DNA of 64,000 nt. It comes from Chitinophagaceae bacterium (GTDB lineage Bacteria; Bacteroidota; Bacteroidia; Chitinophagales; Chitinophagaceae). The stretch spans positions 62,001-126,000 of the forward strand of contig CANGIY010000009.1 of assembly GCA_947454235.1 (NCBI GenBank), in the 5' to 3' direction. Made by a program: the position numbers and the translations under genes. The number at the start of each line of letters is the position of its first letter. Position 1 is the first letter of the stretch. The notes under the pieces were generated by a model. That model did not search any database and had not been told where the DNA came from. It saw only the letters and a list, made by a program, of their open reading frames with translations. Below are positions 52,388 to 61,327 of this stretch, in pieces.

Positions 52388-52606
52388 CCTTTGCAATTTC
52401 CTCAAACATAAAAAATATATCAAAAAAGATTACCACTAGTAGTAGTAATAATGATTGGTGGTGCAGGGTGTTTTCTCCGACCTACAGGTCGGGAACGCGA
52501 AACATTTTTTTCAAGTGTTTAGAACTCCGCTCTCCCATTAAAACCACAATCTCATCCCACTTACCATCAATTCCGAATTTGTGACACTCGTCTGTGCTTC
52601 CAAAAC

Positions 52607-54667
52607 TTAGTGTTTTGCTTGCGAGATACTCACTACTTGTTTCATAATGTCGTTACAAAGCTGATCGCCCGGGAAGATGTTGGCTGCCTCCTTCAATGCT
52701 TCCATACTTTGGGTGAATTGTTGCTTATTGGCATATGCTATCCCTAGGGCACAATAGGAGTTATAGTTCACGCCATCGGAGAAACGGTATTCCAGTGCCC
52801 TGTTGGCATAAGCAATTGCACTATCGTTCTGGTTGAGAAATGCCTTTGCAAGAGCCAAATTGCCATCTAAAGCTGGGTTATTGTCGTGAGTTGTAGCCGT
52901 AAAGACCGCATATAAAGAATCGGCGGCTTTGAAATTGCCCAGTGATACGGCATTAATCGCCTTCAAATCGTATCGGTTGGTATCTTTCAAAACGACTGTT
53001 ACCGGAAGGCCGTCAATTTTTTCGGAATAGCACGTAGTTCGCGGCGGAAACCAATTTTCAAGATACAAAGGCTTAAGCATGAAATTGTTGAAAACTGCGT
53101 ACTTCCAGTTGTCAAGATTTCTGCTGGTGCAACCTACATTTACAAATTTTATCTTGTGTACAGCTTCGGGATATTGGATGGTGAGGTAATATTCCAAAAT
53201 ACGCGGTATGTTGGTGGCAATTGTTACGGTATCCTTCGACTGCGCGACCTGCTCCTTTTGCATTAACCAGTCCATAGCATTTTTCATGGATATTTGCCAG
53301 TAGTCATTGTCGTAATTGTAATATGCCTTGTTAAACCCGCCCGAAAGTTCATTAAAATAACAATATTCATAGGGATGGTTTTTTACCGACCAGATGACCG
53401 GCTTAATGAACAACAAAGCACACAAAGACACAATAGCTATTTTATATGGGAGCTTTGACGCCAATTGGTAAACAGTTAGTATACCTAAGGCTGCAATAAT
53501 GCATATCGAAGGATAGATGAAAAGAAAGTGGCGCCAGCCGGTGTATAATGTAGCATTTTTTGCAAGTGCGTAAACAACCGGGAAAATGGAGGCAAATAAT
53601 AGCAACCCAATAATCTTTAGGTTGACGAATTTATATTTTCTTACACAATAAATAAGACCGACTGCCAGAAACAGCAACACACCAATAGGCGCGGTTAGGA
53701 GCATCAGTTTTGGAATATATTCATTGGGCAAACTCAGTGAATCGATGGTTTCCCCTGAAAAGTTGATGCTTATTCTCATAGGGTATTTTTGAATAACTGT
53801 AAGTGCTCTCAGTAGGTTTGGGATGGGGTTAGACAGCAGATAAGGCCATGAAAGGGTAACAAGAACAAAGCTTCCCAAAATAACCACCGCATATTTTATT
53901 GATAATTTCAGGCGATTTTGCCATACCAACTTTCTGAGCGAACTATCAGTAACCAGGTAAATCACATTAAACAGTCCGGCAAATACGATCAGAATCACTC
54001 CGCCAATCCTGATGTCGATTGCAAAGGCAAGGGCAAACATCAGTTTTATAGTTGTTTTCCATGTAATGTTGGGCAATTCTTCAAGAAAGCAAATGATGTA
54101 GTACAGCGATGCAACGTACCCCAGACAGAACGGGATATCCTTGGTATTGAACAAAATTTGTCCGCTGAACGACGGGGAAAAAAAGGCAAGCCACGCAGCC
54201 AATAAAGCCGCCCTCCATCCCATAAGTCTTCGGGCTATCAAACCGGTAAACATGATTGCCAGTACTCCTAAAATCTGATTGACAGAATGCCTTACATTAA
54301 ACTCTTGCTTGCTGTCGGAAGTTCCGCATACTTTGTTGGCACCAATCGCCAGGTATTCAAAGCCACAGCCGTAATAGCGAAGCAGCGAATCGAATGAATA
54401 AAAGCCGGTAGGCCTGCCTAGGTAGGTGGTATCTTTTCCCCCGCTGGTATAAAATGCGGCGTTCGCTTTCCCATACAGGTTCATATCAATTTCATCCTGA
54501 TGGTACCCAACGTTATAACCTGAAAACAGGGTAATCAACAGCATGAGTCCGACAGAAATAAAAAATACCAATTTCATATTTCGCTCCGAAAAAATGGCAT
54601 TTCCTTGGTCAGGTGCAGCAGCATTTGTAGTTTCTAAAGCTGGTTGCGCCGGGCTTTTCTTTAACAT
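52607..54667 (-). CDS. GT39-type membrane glycosyltransferase with C-terminal TPR
   Basis: A 686-residue protein. The first ~450 residues have about 11-12 membrane helices with the catalytic acidic pair of the PMT/ArnT clan in the first periplasmic loop (GYHQDEIDMNLY), and RHSVNQILGVLA and LFNTKDIPFCLGYVASLYY are typical of GT39 proteins. It would transfer a sugar from a polyprenyl-phosphate donor on the periplasmic side. The last ~110 residues form TPR-like helices (ALDGNLALAKAFLNQNDSAIAYANRALE, in part), an unusual tail. The acceptor is unknown. The N-terminal ~30 residues are cytoplasmic. Confidence 0.82.
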   Translation of the reverse strand: MLKKSPAQPALETTNAAAPDQGNAIFSERNMKLVFFISVGLMLLITLFSGYNVGYHQDEIDMNLYGKANAAFYTSGGKDTTYLGRPTGFYSFDSLLRYYGCGFEYLAIGANKVCGTSDSKQEFNVRHSVNQILGVLAIMFTGLIARRLMGWRAALLAAWLAFFSPSFSGQILFNTKDIPFCLGYVASLYYIICFLEELPNITWKTTIKLMFALAFAIDIRIGGVILIVFAGLFNVIYLVTDSSLRKLVWQNRLKLSIKYAVVILGSFVLVTLSWPYLLSNPIPNLLRALTVIQKYPMRISINFSGETIDSLSLPNEYIPKLMLLTAPIGVLLFLAVGLIYCVRKYKFVNLKIIGLLLFASIFPVVYALAKNATLYTGWRHFLFIYPSICIIAALGILTVYQLASKLPYKIAIVSLCALLFIKPVIWSVKNHPYEYCYFNELSGGFNKAYYNYDNDYWQISMKNAMDWLMQKEQVAQSKDTVTIATNIPRILEYYLTIQYPEAVHKIKFVNVGCTSRNLDNWKYAVFNNFMLKPLYLENWFPPRTTCYSEKIDGLPVTVVLKDTNRYDLKAINAVSLGNFKAADSLYAVFTATTHDNNPALDGNLALAKAFLNQNDSAIAYANRALEYRFSDGVNYNSYCALGIAYANKQQFTQSMEALKEAANIFPGDQLCNDIMKQVVSISQAKH

Positions 54668-54796
54668 TTATAGTGATGATTTTCTTTCTAATATTAATAC
54701 CTATTTTTTAATCTCCTCGTTCGAGTTATTTCCCGGATGCGCCACGGCACATCACCTTCATATATTCGGTACTGCGTCGTCTTGCATTTGAATCCC

Positions 54797-55855
54797 CTAC
54801 CAAACCAGCTCTTTAGCAAACTTGGCGACGATGCCGAAATTGTAGCCCTGCGTGGCATCTACCCCTGCGTAGTTGACAGCGATGAGCTGGCCACAGTCGT
54901 TGAAGACGGGTGAGCCACTGGCACCGTGGGTGGAGGTGACATTGTATTGAAGCCTGATGCCATCGGTTTCTTTATTGAGCTGACCCTCATAAGCCTGCAC
55001 CAATATGCCACGTGCTGTGTTAGCTAGATCGGTGCCCAAAGGGTAGCCGATCAATATAGCCTTATTACCCGGCTTCAGGCTACCATCGTCAACAATGGCA
55101 TCCTGTAAATCGACAATGTGTTCAACACTTTCTGGTAGTTTTTCGCTCACTGTTTGCAAAACCCCAATATCTACACCCTCATCTTTCGAACAACCCACTT
55201 TTTTGCAAGGCAACCATTGCTCATTACTTCCGTGCAATGCAATACTAATGTCTACGCTCACTGGCTCCACTTCAATATCCTGTTCCTTCACCATACCAGC
55301 AGTAACAGGCATTGAGGTAGAATCGGGACTAGTAGCAGCCATTTTATTTTGAGATGTATCGGTAGTTATTGACTTGGTTGTATCGGTTTGTACGTTGCCT
55401 TCTACTATATCATCATCATAAATGTTCCACATGCGCTCGAGATAGGGTTTAATGCTATCGCCTTGAATGGAATCGGGAAGTATTTCCGCAATGCGTGCCT
55501 TAACGTTCTGCCTCGGGTCGTATTTGTCTGATGTCCATGGCTCGGCTACATGCCTGTTGGTTACTATTCTGCCATCGTGCGAAACAAAAAAACCGGTTCC
55601 CGAAATTTCTGTATTTAACAGTCCGTCGTCAACATTCTCTAAAATAAACGGTGTGCCGTGCTTGATGGTAATTTTGTAGGTGTACTTATGCCTGATGAGC
55701 ACTACTGCTGATTTGTAGTGTTCGTATATCGCAGTTTCGCCTTGTATGCACGAGAAATCTCTTCTCTTTTTATTGCCCATGTACACAAAAACAATGGCAG
55801 TAATTCCAATTAAAGCGATTACAGTAAGGGTTATTTTGCCCACTTTCCCAGACAT
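54797..55855 (-). CDS. Membrane-anchored trypsin-like serine protease (S1C)
   Basis: A 352-residue protein. One N-terminal membrane helix (about residues 7-25) is followed by a periplasmic trypsin-like domain. The triad is visible: His in GRIVTNRHVAEPW (near residue 100), Asp in GVDIGVLQ (near 228) and Ser in THGASGSPVF (near 313). A Thr/Ser-rich insertion (about residues 150-200) lies between His and Asp. There is no PDZ domain, unlike DegP. A TACTTTTG box lies 20 bases upstream of the ATG. Confidence 0.85.
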   Translation of the reverse strand: MSGKVGKITLTVIALIGITAIVFVYMGNKKRRDFSCIQGETAIYEHYKSAVVLIRHKYTYKITIKHGTPFILENVDDGLLNTEISGTGFFVSHDGRIVTNRHVAEPWTSDKYDPRQNVKARIAEILPDSIQGDSIKPYLERMWNIYDDDIVEGNVQTDTTKSITTDTSQNKMAATSPDSTSMPVTAGMVKEQDIEVEPVSVDISIALHGSNEQWLPCKKVGCSKDEGVDIGVLQTVSEKLPESVEHIVDLQDAIVDDGSLKPGNKAILIGYPLGTDLANTARGILVQAYEGQLNKETDGIRLQYNVTSTHGASGSPVFNDCGQLIAVNYAGVDATQGYNFGIVAKFAKELVW

Positions 55856-55874
55856 ATCAATTACTATTTATGTA

Positions 55875-55882
55875 CAAAAGTA
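55875..55882 (-). promoter_or_regulatory. Probable -7 box of the S1C protease gene
   Basis: On the minus strand TACTTTTG fits TAnnTTTG, 19 bases before the ATG at 55855. No TTG is seen at the usual spacing. Confidence 0.35.
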
Positions 55883-56054
55883 GCTGTTTAAATGCATTAA
55901 CCCTACGTATTTATACTTACAAACCATTGCCTTTCAAATGCCGAAATTGGGGAGCCTGTATAATAAAAGAAAGCGTTTACATACAGTTGAATTTGCTTTC
56001 AAATTAGAGTAATAAATATTGTCATTGGTTATTTTTCTTTTGTGTTTATTGTTA

Positions 56055-56062
56055 TATGTTTG
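56055..56062 (+). promoter_or_regulatory. Probable -7 box of the orphan 468-residue gene
   Basis: TATGTTTG fits TAnnTTTG and lies 15 bases before the ATG at 56078. It lies inside the longer frame starting at 56042, which supports the later start. Confidence 0.4.
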
Positions 56063-56077
56063 AGCAAAAATAATCTT

Positions 56078-57484
56078 ATGGCAACGTTAGGCAATTATGC
56101 TGGCTTTTATCAAATCAATAACCGTTCGGGTGGTCAAAGTGGTACCTGGTATTCTATAGGTACACTTATTGTAATGCCAAATGGCTCTATGTACATCAAT
56201 AACACATTATGTACATTATCTTCTATGTCGTCACAAAACGAAATCGTGACACTGCACTTTGTAGGGCCGGGCGGCATCAATGGTAACGTTTCTTTTACTC
56301 CGCAAGGCAGCGCGGGCTATTTCTTCAATCAAACCATTAATAGTAATGTTGTCACCGGCTTCTACGATCCGAACAGCCCGGGTTCAGGGGGTATGGATTT
56401 TATGGGTATAATGACTTCTACAGAGCAACTACCTGGCATTGGCAATCTACCTGTACTGCTACAAGGGTATGGCATTAATAATGCAACTTACATCCCTAAT
56501 CCGGCTAATAATGCGCAGTTTCTGGTTACTTTCCAGCTAATTGGGCTTACCATTAATGCCACATTTACCAATAATTCCGGTAACTGGTCAATGACCTTTA
56601 CAACCGAGCTTTTATACGACAATGGTGCTCAACAGTCGGCGGGTGTAATGGGTGGCAGCCTTGGGTCTGATGTTTATTTACGTTTCCCGATGGCGCAACA
56701 ATTGTTGAACCCACCTATTGCAGTTATTGGAGCAGGTGTTGCAGGCTATACCACTGCACCGGGAGCTATTACGCCAGAACTTTACCAGTTAAACGGTCAG
56801 AACGGCTTACCTGAAGTACAAATAACCCTTGCTAACGGCCAGGGACCAAAACTTGATGTTATTTGTGGAGTGAACCTTTATGGCAGCTATTGCGATTCGG
56901 CAAATTGGCAAATGACTATAAATAAGCAAAACGTTGGTGCTCCGTCGTTTAAATTAAATGCACAATTAAACACTCTTTTGTTTGCCCCTGAAGCAATTAA
57001 CCTGAACTTTACATATCAGCCTGTAGTCGAATCAACTTTAAGTGGCTGGCCAATTGTTGTCGTTAATTTTAACAATAACGAACTAGCCAACGCATTGGTT
57101 GATGTTTATAACAATGCGCCCGACAACGGTTGCGGACCACTGAATGTAGCTCCAGTGCCTTCGGTACCCATGGTTGTAAATTGCGAGATTCGACCAGCAA
57201 CTATTGGTGCCAACGGACTCAATTTAAAGCTGCAAGGCAATTATAATGCGCCGCTGATTGGCATAGCTACCGTGTCAATTGATACATTGATCAATGTAGA
57301 AATTCCGGTAAACACCTTGGTTCCTGATTTCCAGTCAATTTTCAATTCAGTACTGGCGACAGCAATGGCTAACTACTTAGTAACCAGAGAAGGTAGGTTG
57401 CAGCAGGTTCTAAACGGTTATTTCGGCCCTGATGCTCTTAATATGATGCAACAATTCAGGTGTAAATTCCCTGCAATGGCATAA
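56078..57484 (+). CDS. Orphan 468-residue beta-rich protein
   Basis: I do not recognise this gene. The protein starts MATLGNYAGFYQINNR and shows no signal peptide, lipobox, membrane helix or T9SS signal. It is rich in Asn, Gly and Pro, low in charge, and has the look of beta-sandwich domains: about residues 1-115 (with VGPGGINGNVSF and TGFYDPNSPGSGG), 120-210 and 215-468. Cysteines are few. It ends with a helix-like stretch (LATAMANYLVTREGRLQQVL). It could be cytoplasmic or exported by a non-classical route. The gene stands alone between the S1C protease gene and a terminator. Confidence 0.7.
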   Translation: MATLGNYAGFYQINNRSGGQSGTWYSIGTLIVMPNGSMYINNTLCTLSSMSSQNEIVTLHFVGPGGINGNVSFTPQGSAGYFFNQTINSNVVTGFYDPNSPGSGGMDFMGIMTSTEQLPGIGNLPVLLQGYGINNATYIPNPANNAQFLVTFQLIGLTINATFTNNSGNWSMTFTTELLYDNGAQQSAGVMGGSLGSDVYLRFPMAQQLLNPPIAVIGAGVAGYTTAPGAITPELYQLNGQNGLPEVQITLANGQGPKLDVICGVNLYGSYCDSANWQMTINKQNVGAPSFKLNAQLNTLLFAPEAINLNFTYQPVVESTLSGWPIVVVNFNNNELANALVDVYNNAPDNGCGPLNVAPVPSVPMVVNCEIRPATIGANGLNLKLQGNYNAPLIGIATVSIDTLINVEIPVNTLVPDFQSIFNSVLATAMANYLVTREGRLQQVLNGYFGPDALNMMQQFRCKFPAMA

Positions 57485-57491
57485 AAACACT

Positions 57492-57528
57492 AAATGGGTC
57501 GGTCGTCAAAAAACCGGCCCATTTTTTT
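57492..57528. terminator. Bidirectional terminator
   Basis: AAATGGGTCGGT pairs with ACCGGCCCATTT (12 bp, one wobble) around a 8-9 base loop, with T runs on both strands. It serves the convergent orphan and YARHG genes. Confidence 0.85.
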
Positions 57529-58285
57529 AGTGGCTGCTCTCCAATTCTTTTATGGTAGCAATGTTTTTGAGTTCTATTGTTGTGAAAAACTTTGCCACAT
57601 CGGCATGTCGAGGGTAGTACCCACCTTTCGCCTTAAAATATGCTTCAGCTTCACCGCCTTTCTTAAAAATGTAAGCATATTTGGCATACAACGAGTTGCG
57701 CAAAATCGCCAACCGCTGCTTTGATACCCCTTTAAAAAACTCAGGCTGCAAGACTTTTTGGGACAGTAACTCTACGGTATCTTTAGCGTATCCTGACTCT
57801 ATGGATAGATAATCGCCCCTTTCCCATACGTTGCCTTTATACAACTCCCCTTTTCTAAACTCACCATTAATGAGGGCGCATTTTTTCTGTACTCCGTCCA
57901 CTTTATGTGCCGCCAGCATCACCTTTAGCTTCCCGCACATAAGCACATTGCCAGTACGTGAAACGTGGTTAAAAGTAATGTAATCAAATACCCACGCCAC
58001 AGCATTGTGGGTATTACTATCTTCCTGCCAGTGCCCAAATTTGCATTGAACAATACAGCTATCACCTGCCGGTATTATTTGCAGCGTCCATTCCCCTTCT
58101 GATTCACCAAACGCATAGCTTTCCGGAGTCGTAATTTTAACGGGAATATCGAGTACATAATCGTTGATATCCTCTTGTTCATTGGCTATCATATCCATAA
58201 TCTTCATTTTGCCTGTTGCCTGCCCATGACTTAAGGGACCGCACACCATCGCACCAATGACTATGAAAATAGATAAGTACTTCAT
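57527..58285 (-). CDS. Secreted YARHG-domain protein
   Basis: A 252-residue protein with a signal peptide ending LSHGQ. The C-terminal ~75 residues form a YARHG domain: LAILRNSLYAKYAYIFKKGG, then YFKAKGGYYPRH. The name-giving YARHG residues read YAKYA here, a divergent version. The N-terminal part is a beta-rich unit of unknown role. YARHG proteins are thought to act at the envelope, but no function is established. The gene lies downstream of a strong terminator for the M3 peptidase. Confidence 0.78.
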   Translation of the reverse strand: MKYLSIFIVIGAMVCGPLSHGQATGKMKIMDMIANEQEDINDYVLDIPVKITTPESYAFGESEGEWTLQIIPAGDSCIVQCKFGHWQEDSNTHNAVAWVFDYITFNHVSRTGNVLMCGKLKVMLAAHKVDGVQKKCALINGEFRKGELYKGNVWERGDYLSIESGYAKDTVELLSQKVLQPEFFKGVSKQRLAILRNSLYAKYAYIFKKGGEAEAYFKAKGGYYPRHADVAKFFTTIELKNIATIKELESSH

Positions 58286-58324
58286 ACTGAGTGTAAAATT
58301 AGGTCAAAACGCCATTGATGCCAT

Positions 58325-58368
58325 AAACAACAACAAAGCCCCTCTTCCGAAGGGCTTTGTTGTTGTTT
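58325..58368 (-). terminator. Terminator after the M3 peptidase gene
   Basis: Perfect 17-bp arms AAACAACAACAAAGCCC and GGGCTTTGTTGTTGTTT enclose a 10-base loop. It is 12 bases beyond the stop codon at 58380. Confidence 0.9.
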
Positions 58369-58379
58369 AGAAGTTTCTG

Positions 58380-60113
58380 TTAGGCTTTAACACCCATTTG
58401 GTTGAATACAGGGGTAATAAAATCAGCAAGCTCTTTCACGTATGCCGGTGAAAAATCGAACCTGATGCCGGCGGTAGCGTAGAGTTCTTTCAATGTTTTT
58501 GTATAGCCAAGGCTCAATGCACTCATGTAGTTGTTGAGGGCCTGCTCTTTGTTGTTGCGGTATTGCCTCCACATAGCAAGTGCACCCAATTGAGCTATGC
58601 CATATTCAATATAGTAGAAAGGCACCTCGAATAAGTGCAGTTGTTTCTGCCATTGGTTGGCACGAAGGGTATTAAAACCACTCCAGTCTACAATACCGGT
58701 AGAAAACTCGTTGAGTATGGCTACCCAGGCTTGTTCGCGTTCTTCAACACTGTGCCCTTTGTGGGTGTACAACCAATGTTGGTATTTATCGATAGTAGCT
58801 ATCCACGGCAAAACTGAAATAGCACGTTCCAGCTCTTCGAGTTGCGCGCGCTTCAGTTCGCTGTCATCGGCAAAAAACTCGTCCCAATGTTCCATGCTGA
58901 ACAATTCCATGCTCATGCTTGCTAGCTCGGCAATCTCCATCGGGTATTCTTTAAACGCTGATAATTTTAAATTGTGCGAAAGGAATGAATGTACCGCGTG
59001 ACCACCTTCGTGCATCATCGTAATTACATCGCTCATGGTGCCAGCAGCATTCATGAATATGAATGGTACTCCTGTTTCAGCGAGCGGACAGTTATAACCA
59101 CCCGGTGCCTTGCCCTTGCGACTTTCTAGGTCAAGACGTTCCATTTTTTGCATGGTTTCAAGACAACCACTGAAAAACGGCCTCAGCCTGCTGAATACTT
59201 TTACTGCTTTATCGCTGAGTTCTTTGCCTGTGTTAAACGGTTGAAGCGGTTGCGTGCCTTGCGGCTCAGCGTCGCCATCCCATGGCTTCATTACATCAAG
59301 TGCAAGGCGTGCTTTTCTGTGCTTCACCAGCATGGCGTGCAGCGGCACTATATGCTCTTTAACGGCATTATGAAACGCAAAGCAGTCGTCAACGGTATAG
59401 TCAAAGCGACCCAATTCACGGAATTTATAATCACGGTAATTGTCGAACCCTGCGTTTTCAGCGATTTTACCGCGCAGTGTCAAAAGCTCATCAAACAATT
59501 GATTGAGTTTGTCTTTTTCCAGCAGGCGGCGCTCACCAATTTTCCTGAAAACGCGCTCGCGCAAATCTCTATCGGGGTTTTGGAGCAATTTGGCAGCCTG
59601 TTGCAGCGTATATTCTTTGCCATCTACCTCAATAGTCATACCACCTGAGATAACGCCAAACTGCTGCGCTTTTAAGTTCACTTCAGCCTGTATTGCAACG
59701 TTCTCTTCTCTGTATAGGTCTATTGCGTTCTTTACATTGCGCAAGTAGGGGAAATACTGTGCTGAGTCGAGGTTAGCCGAATAAGGGCTTGCAACCAGCT
59801 TCTTATTCAATTCAAAACCGTATGGCTTCATGCGAGGCTCTATTTCTGACACGAAGAAAGTGAATGCCTCTTCAATAGCAGGGTCGGTAGTATCGCAAGT
59901 CATTTTGATTTGCCTCCAGCACGCATCTTCACTAATCACTGCTTCCAGTTCGCTGATGTCTGCCAACCATTGTTCCAGGTCAGCGGCTGAATTGAGCTGC
60001 CTGTCCAATAGTTTTTTAAACCATGGCTCAAGGTTTTCCCAGTCTGTAATTTTGAAGTCCTCGGGTAAAAAATGGCGTTTTATCTTCTCTAAAGGAACGA
60101 ATTCGTGCATCAT
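58380..60113 (-). CDS. M3 family oligoendopeptidase
   Basis: A 577-residue zinc metallopeptidase of the M3B (PepF-like) group. The zinc motif HEGGH is in MMHEGGHAVHSF near residue 366, with the third ligand glutamate in KEYPMEIAELASMSMELF. The C-terminal region ends YIEYGIAQLGALAMWRQY with the conserved tyrosine and histidine-rich neighbourhood. It is cytoplasmic and trims short peptides. Two ATG codons at 60113 and 60110 are equally possible starts. It is transcribed alone, with its own terminator. Confidence 0.93.
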   Translation of the reverse strand: MMHEFVPLEKIKRHFLPEDFKITDWENLEPWFKKLLDRQLNSAADLEQWLADISELEAVISEDACWRQIKMTCDTTDPAIEEAFTFFVSEIEPRMKPYGFELNKKLVASPYSANLDSAQYFPYLRNVKNAIDLYREENVAIQAEVNLKAQQFGVISGGMTIEVDGKEYTLQQAAKLLQNPDRDLRERVFRKIGERRLLEKDKLNQLFDELLTLRGKIAENAGFDNYRDYKFRELGRFDYTVDDCFAFHNAVKEHIVPLHAMLVKHRKARLALDVMKPWDGDAEPQGTQPLQPFNTGKELSDKAVKVFSRLRPFFSGCLETMQKMERLDLESRKGKAPGGYNCPLAETGVPFIFMNAAGTMSDVITMMHEGGHAVHSFLSHNLKLSAFKEYPMEIAELASMSMELFSMEHWDEFFADDSELKRAQLEELERAISVLPWIATIDKYQHWLYTHKGHSVEEREQAWVAILNEFSTGIVDWSGFNTLRANQWQKQLHLFEVPFYYIEYGIAQLGALAMWRQYRNNKEQALNNYMSALSLGYTKTLKELYATAGIRFDFSPAYVKELADFITPVFNQMGVKA

Positions 60114-60217
60114 AAGTAAACAGTTTTACTGACTGCAAAATAATGCACGCAGGCATACAAATACCTTTATGACCCTATAAAAGAATGCTAAACGATGAAA
60201 AACAGGCTTCGAAGTAC

Positions 60218-61315
60218 TTATTTCTTGTACACCTTCACCGAGAATGTGTAATTCTCAAGCTTTTCTATTTGCGCTTCACGACCAGCCCTGGTGAGTTTAT
60301 TGGCCTTTGGCAGTTTGAAGGTACCTTCTTTTACAAGCGGTTCCACCAATTCTAACAAAGCACCTGAACCCACAGCATAAGTGTTTGACTCTTCAGGACC
60401 CGAAATAGCGGTAAGCATACCTACTACGCTGCCCTTTTCGTCAACAACCGGAGAACCACTCTGTCCGTGACCGGCAGGTAATTCAAGTGTGTACTGTGTT
60501 TCGTTGCCATTAAAGCCATTGCGAGCACTTATGTAGCCTTCGCTGTACACAAAATCATCAACCGGAAAACCGAGTGTAAAAATATGTGCGCCAAGTTTTG
60601 ATTTGTCGTCGTTGAAGCTGTAAGGGATATCACCCTTTCCAAACTTAAAGTTTTTACCCTCCACCTTCATAATCGCGAGGTCGGTTTGGGCATTGAAGCT
60701 TACCAACGATGCTTTGTGGTATTTACTGTCTTTGCAAAGAATATAAACCGAGTCGAACTTGCCTTTGTTGATTACGTGGTAGGCTGTAGCAAAATAGCCG
60801 TCGTTAGAAATTGCAAAACCTGTACCCGTATACCTTGCTTCACTTGCCGGAACTGTAGTCGCATTGATTTTTTTGATAGAATCGATGATAGCAAGTTGCT
60901 GTTCCTGTAAGCGTGCCTGACCTTTTTTAATATGTTCTACCTCGCGGCTGATGTTGTTGTACTGAGATTCGCCTTTTTGCTTGCTGTTGAAGAACATTCC
61001 GAAGTTCACAGCAGTGGTAACAACTGCAACACCTGCTGCAACTGCAGCAGTTTTGAAGAAGTTGGGTGAAAGCTTGATGAAACGGGTAATGTGTATTTTC
61101 TTTTTGTCTTTCTGGTGTATGTCGCCCACCATGTCGCGAAAGCGCTTGTGGCTTCCTGATGAGTTAAGCGTTTGAATAAGCTGAATATTTTCATTGAACT
61201 CGGCTGCAAATGCAGGGTCAAGTTCCATTTTTTTGGTGATGTGTTCTATTTCAAAAGGCAACAAGGTACCTGATACCCATCCTTCAGCTAATTCCCAAAT
61301 GTTTTTTGCGTTCAT
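60218..61315 (-). CDS. Anti-sigma-like membrane protein fused to a trypsin-like protease
   Basis: A 365-residue protein. Residues 1-75 (MNAKNIWELAEGWVSGTLLPFEIEHI in part) look like the cytoplasmic sigma-binding helices of an anti-sigma factor; there is no zinc-binding HxxxCxxC motif. A membrane helix lies at about 88-108, followed by a short coiled coil (EVEHIKKGQARLQEQQLAI). The periplasmic part is a trypsin-like domain: His in FATAYHVI, Asp in TDLAIMKV and Ser in GHGQSGSPVV. All three catalytic residues are present. It lies 12 bases after the ECF sigma gene. A joined anti-sigma and protease would let the protease control the sigma factor directly; this is inference. Confidence 0.8.
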   Translation of the reverse strand: MNAKNIWELAEGWVSGTLLPFEIEHITKKMELDPAFAAEFNENIQLIQTLNSSGSHKRFRDMVGDIHQKDKKKIHITRFIKLSPNFFKTAAVAAGVAVVTTAVNFGMFFNSKQKGESQYNNISREVEHIKKGQARLQEQQLAIIDSIKKINATTVPASEARYTGTGFAISNDGYFATAYHVINKGKFDSVYILCKDSKYHKASLVSFNAQTDLAIMKVEGKNFKFGKGDIPYSFNDDKSKLGAHIFTLGFPVDDFVYSEGYISARNGFNGNETQYTLELPAGHGQSGSPVVDEKGSVVGMLTAISGPEESNTYAVGSGALLELVEPLVKEGTFKLPKANKLTRAGREAQIEKLENYTFSVKVYKK

Positions 61316-61327
61316 AGAGTTCCTCTA

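Noticed and set aside
52477-52492. Short hairpin CCGACC-TACA-GGTCGG after the GT39-type gene
   Set aside because: The stem is 6 bp and no T run follows on the minus strand, so it is too weak to call a terminator.
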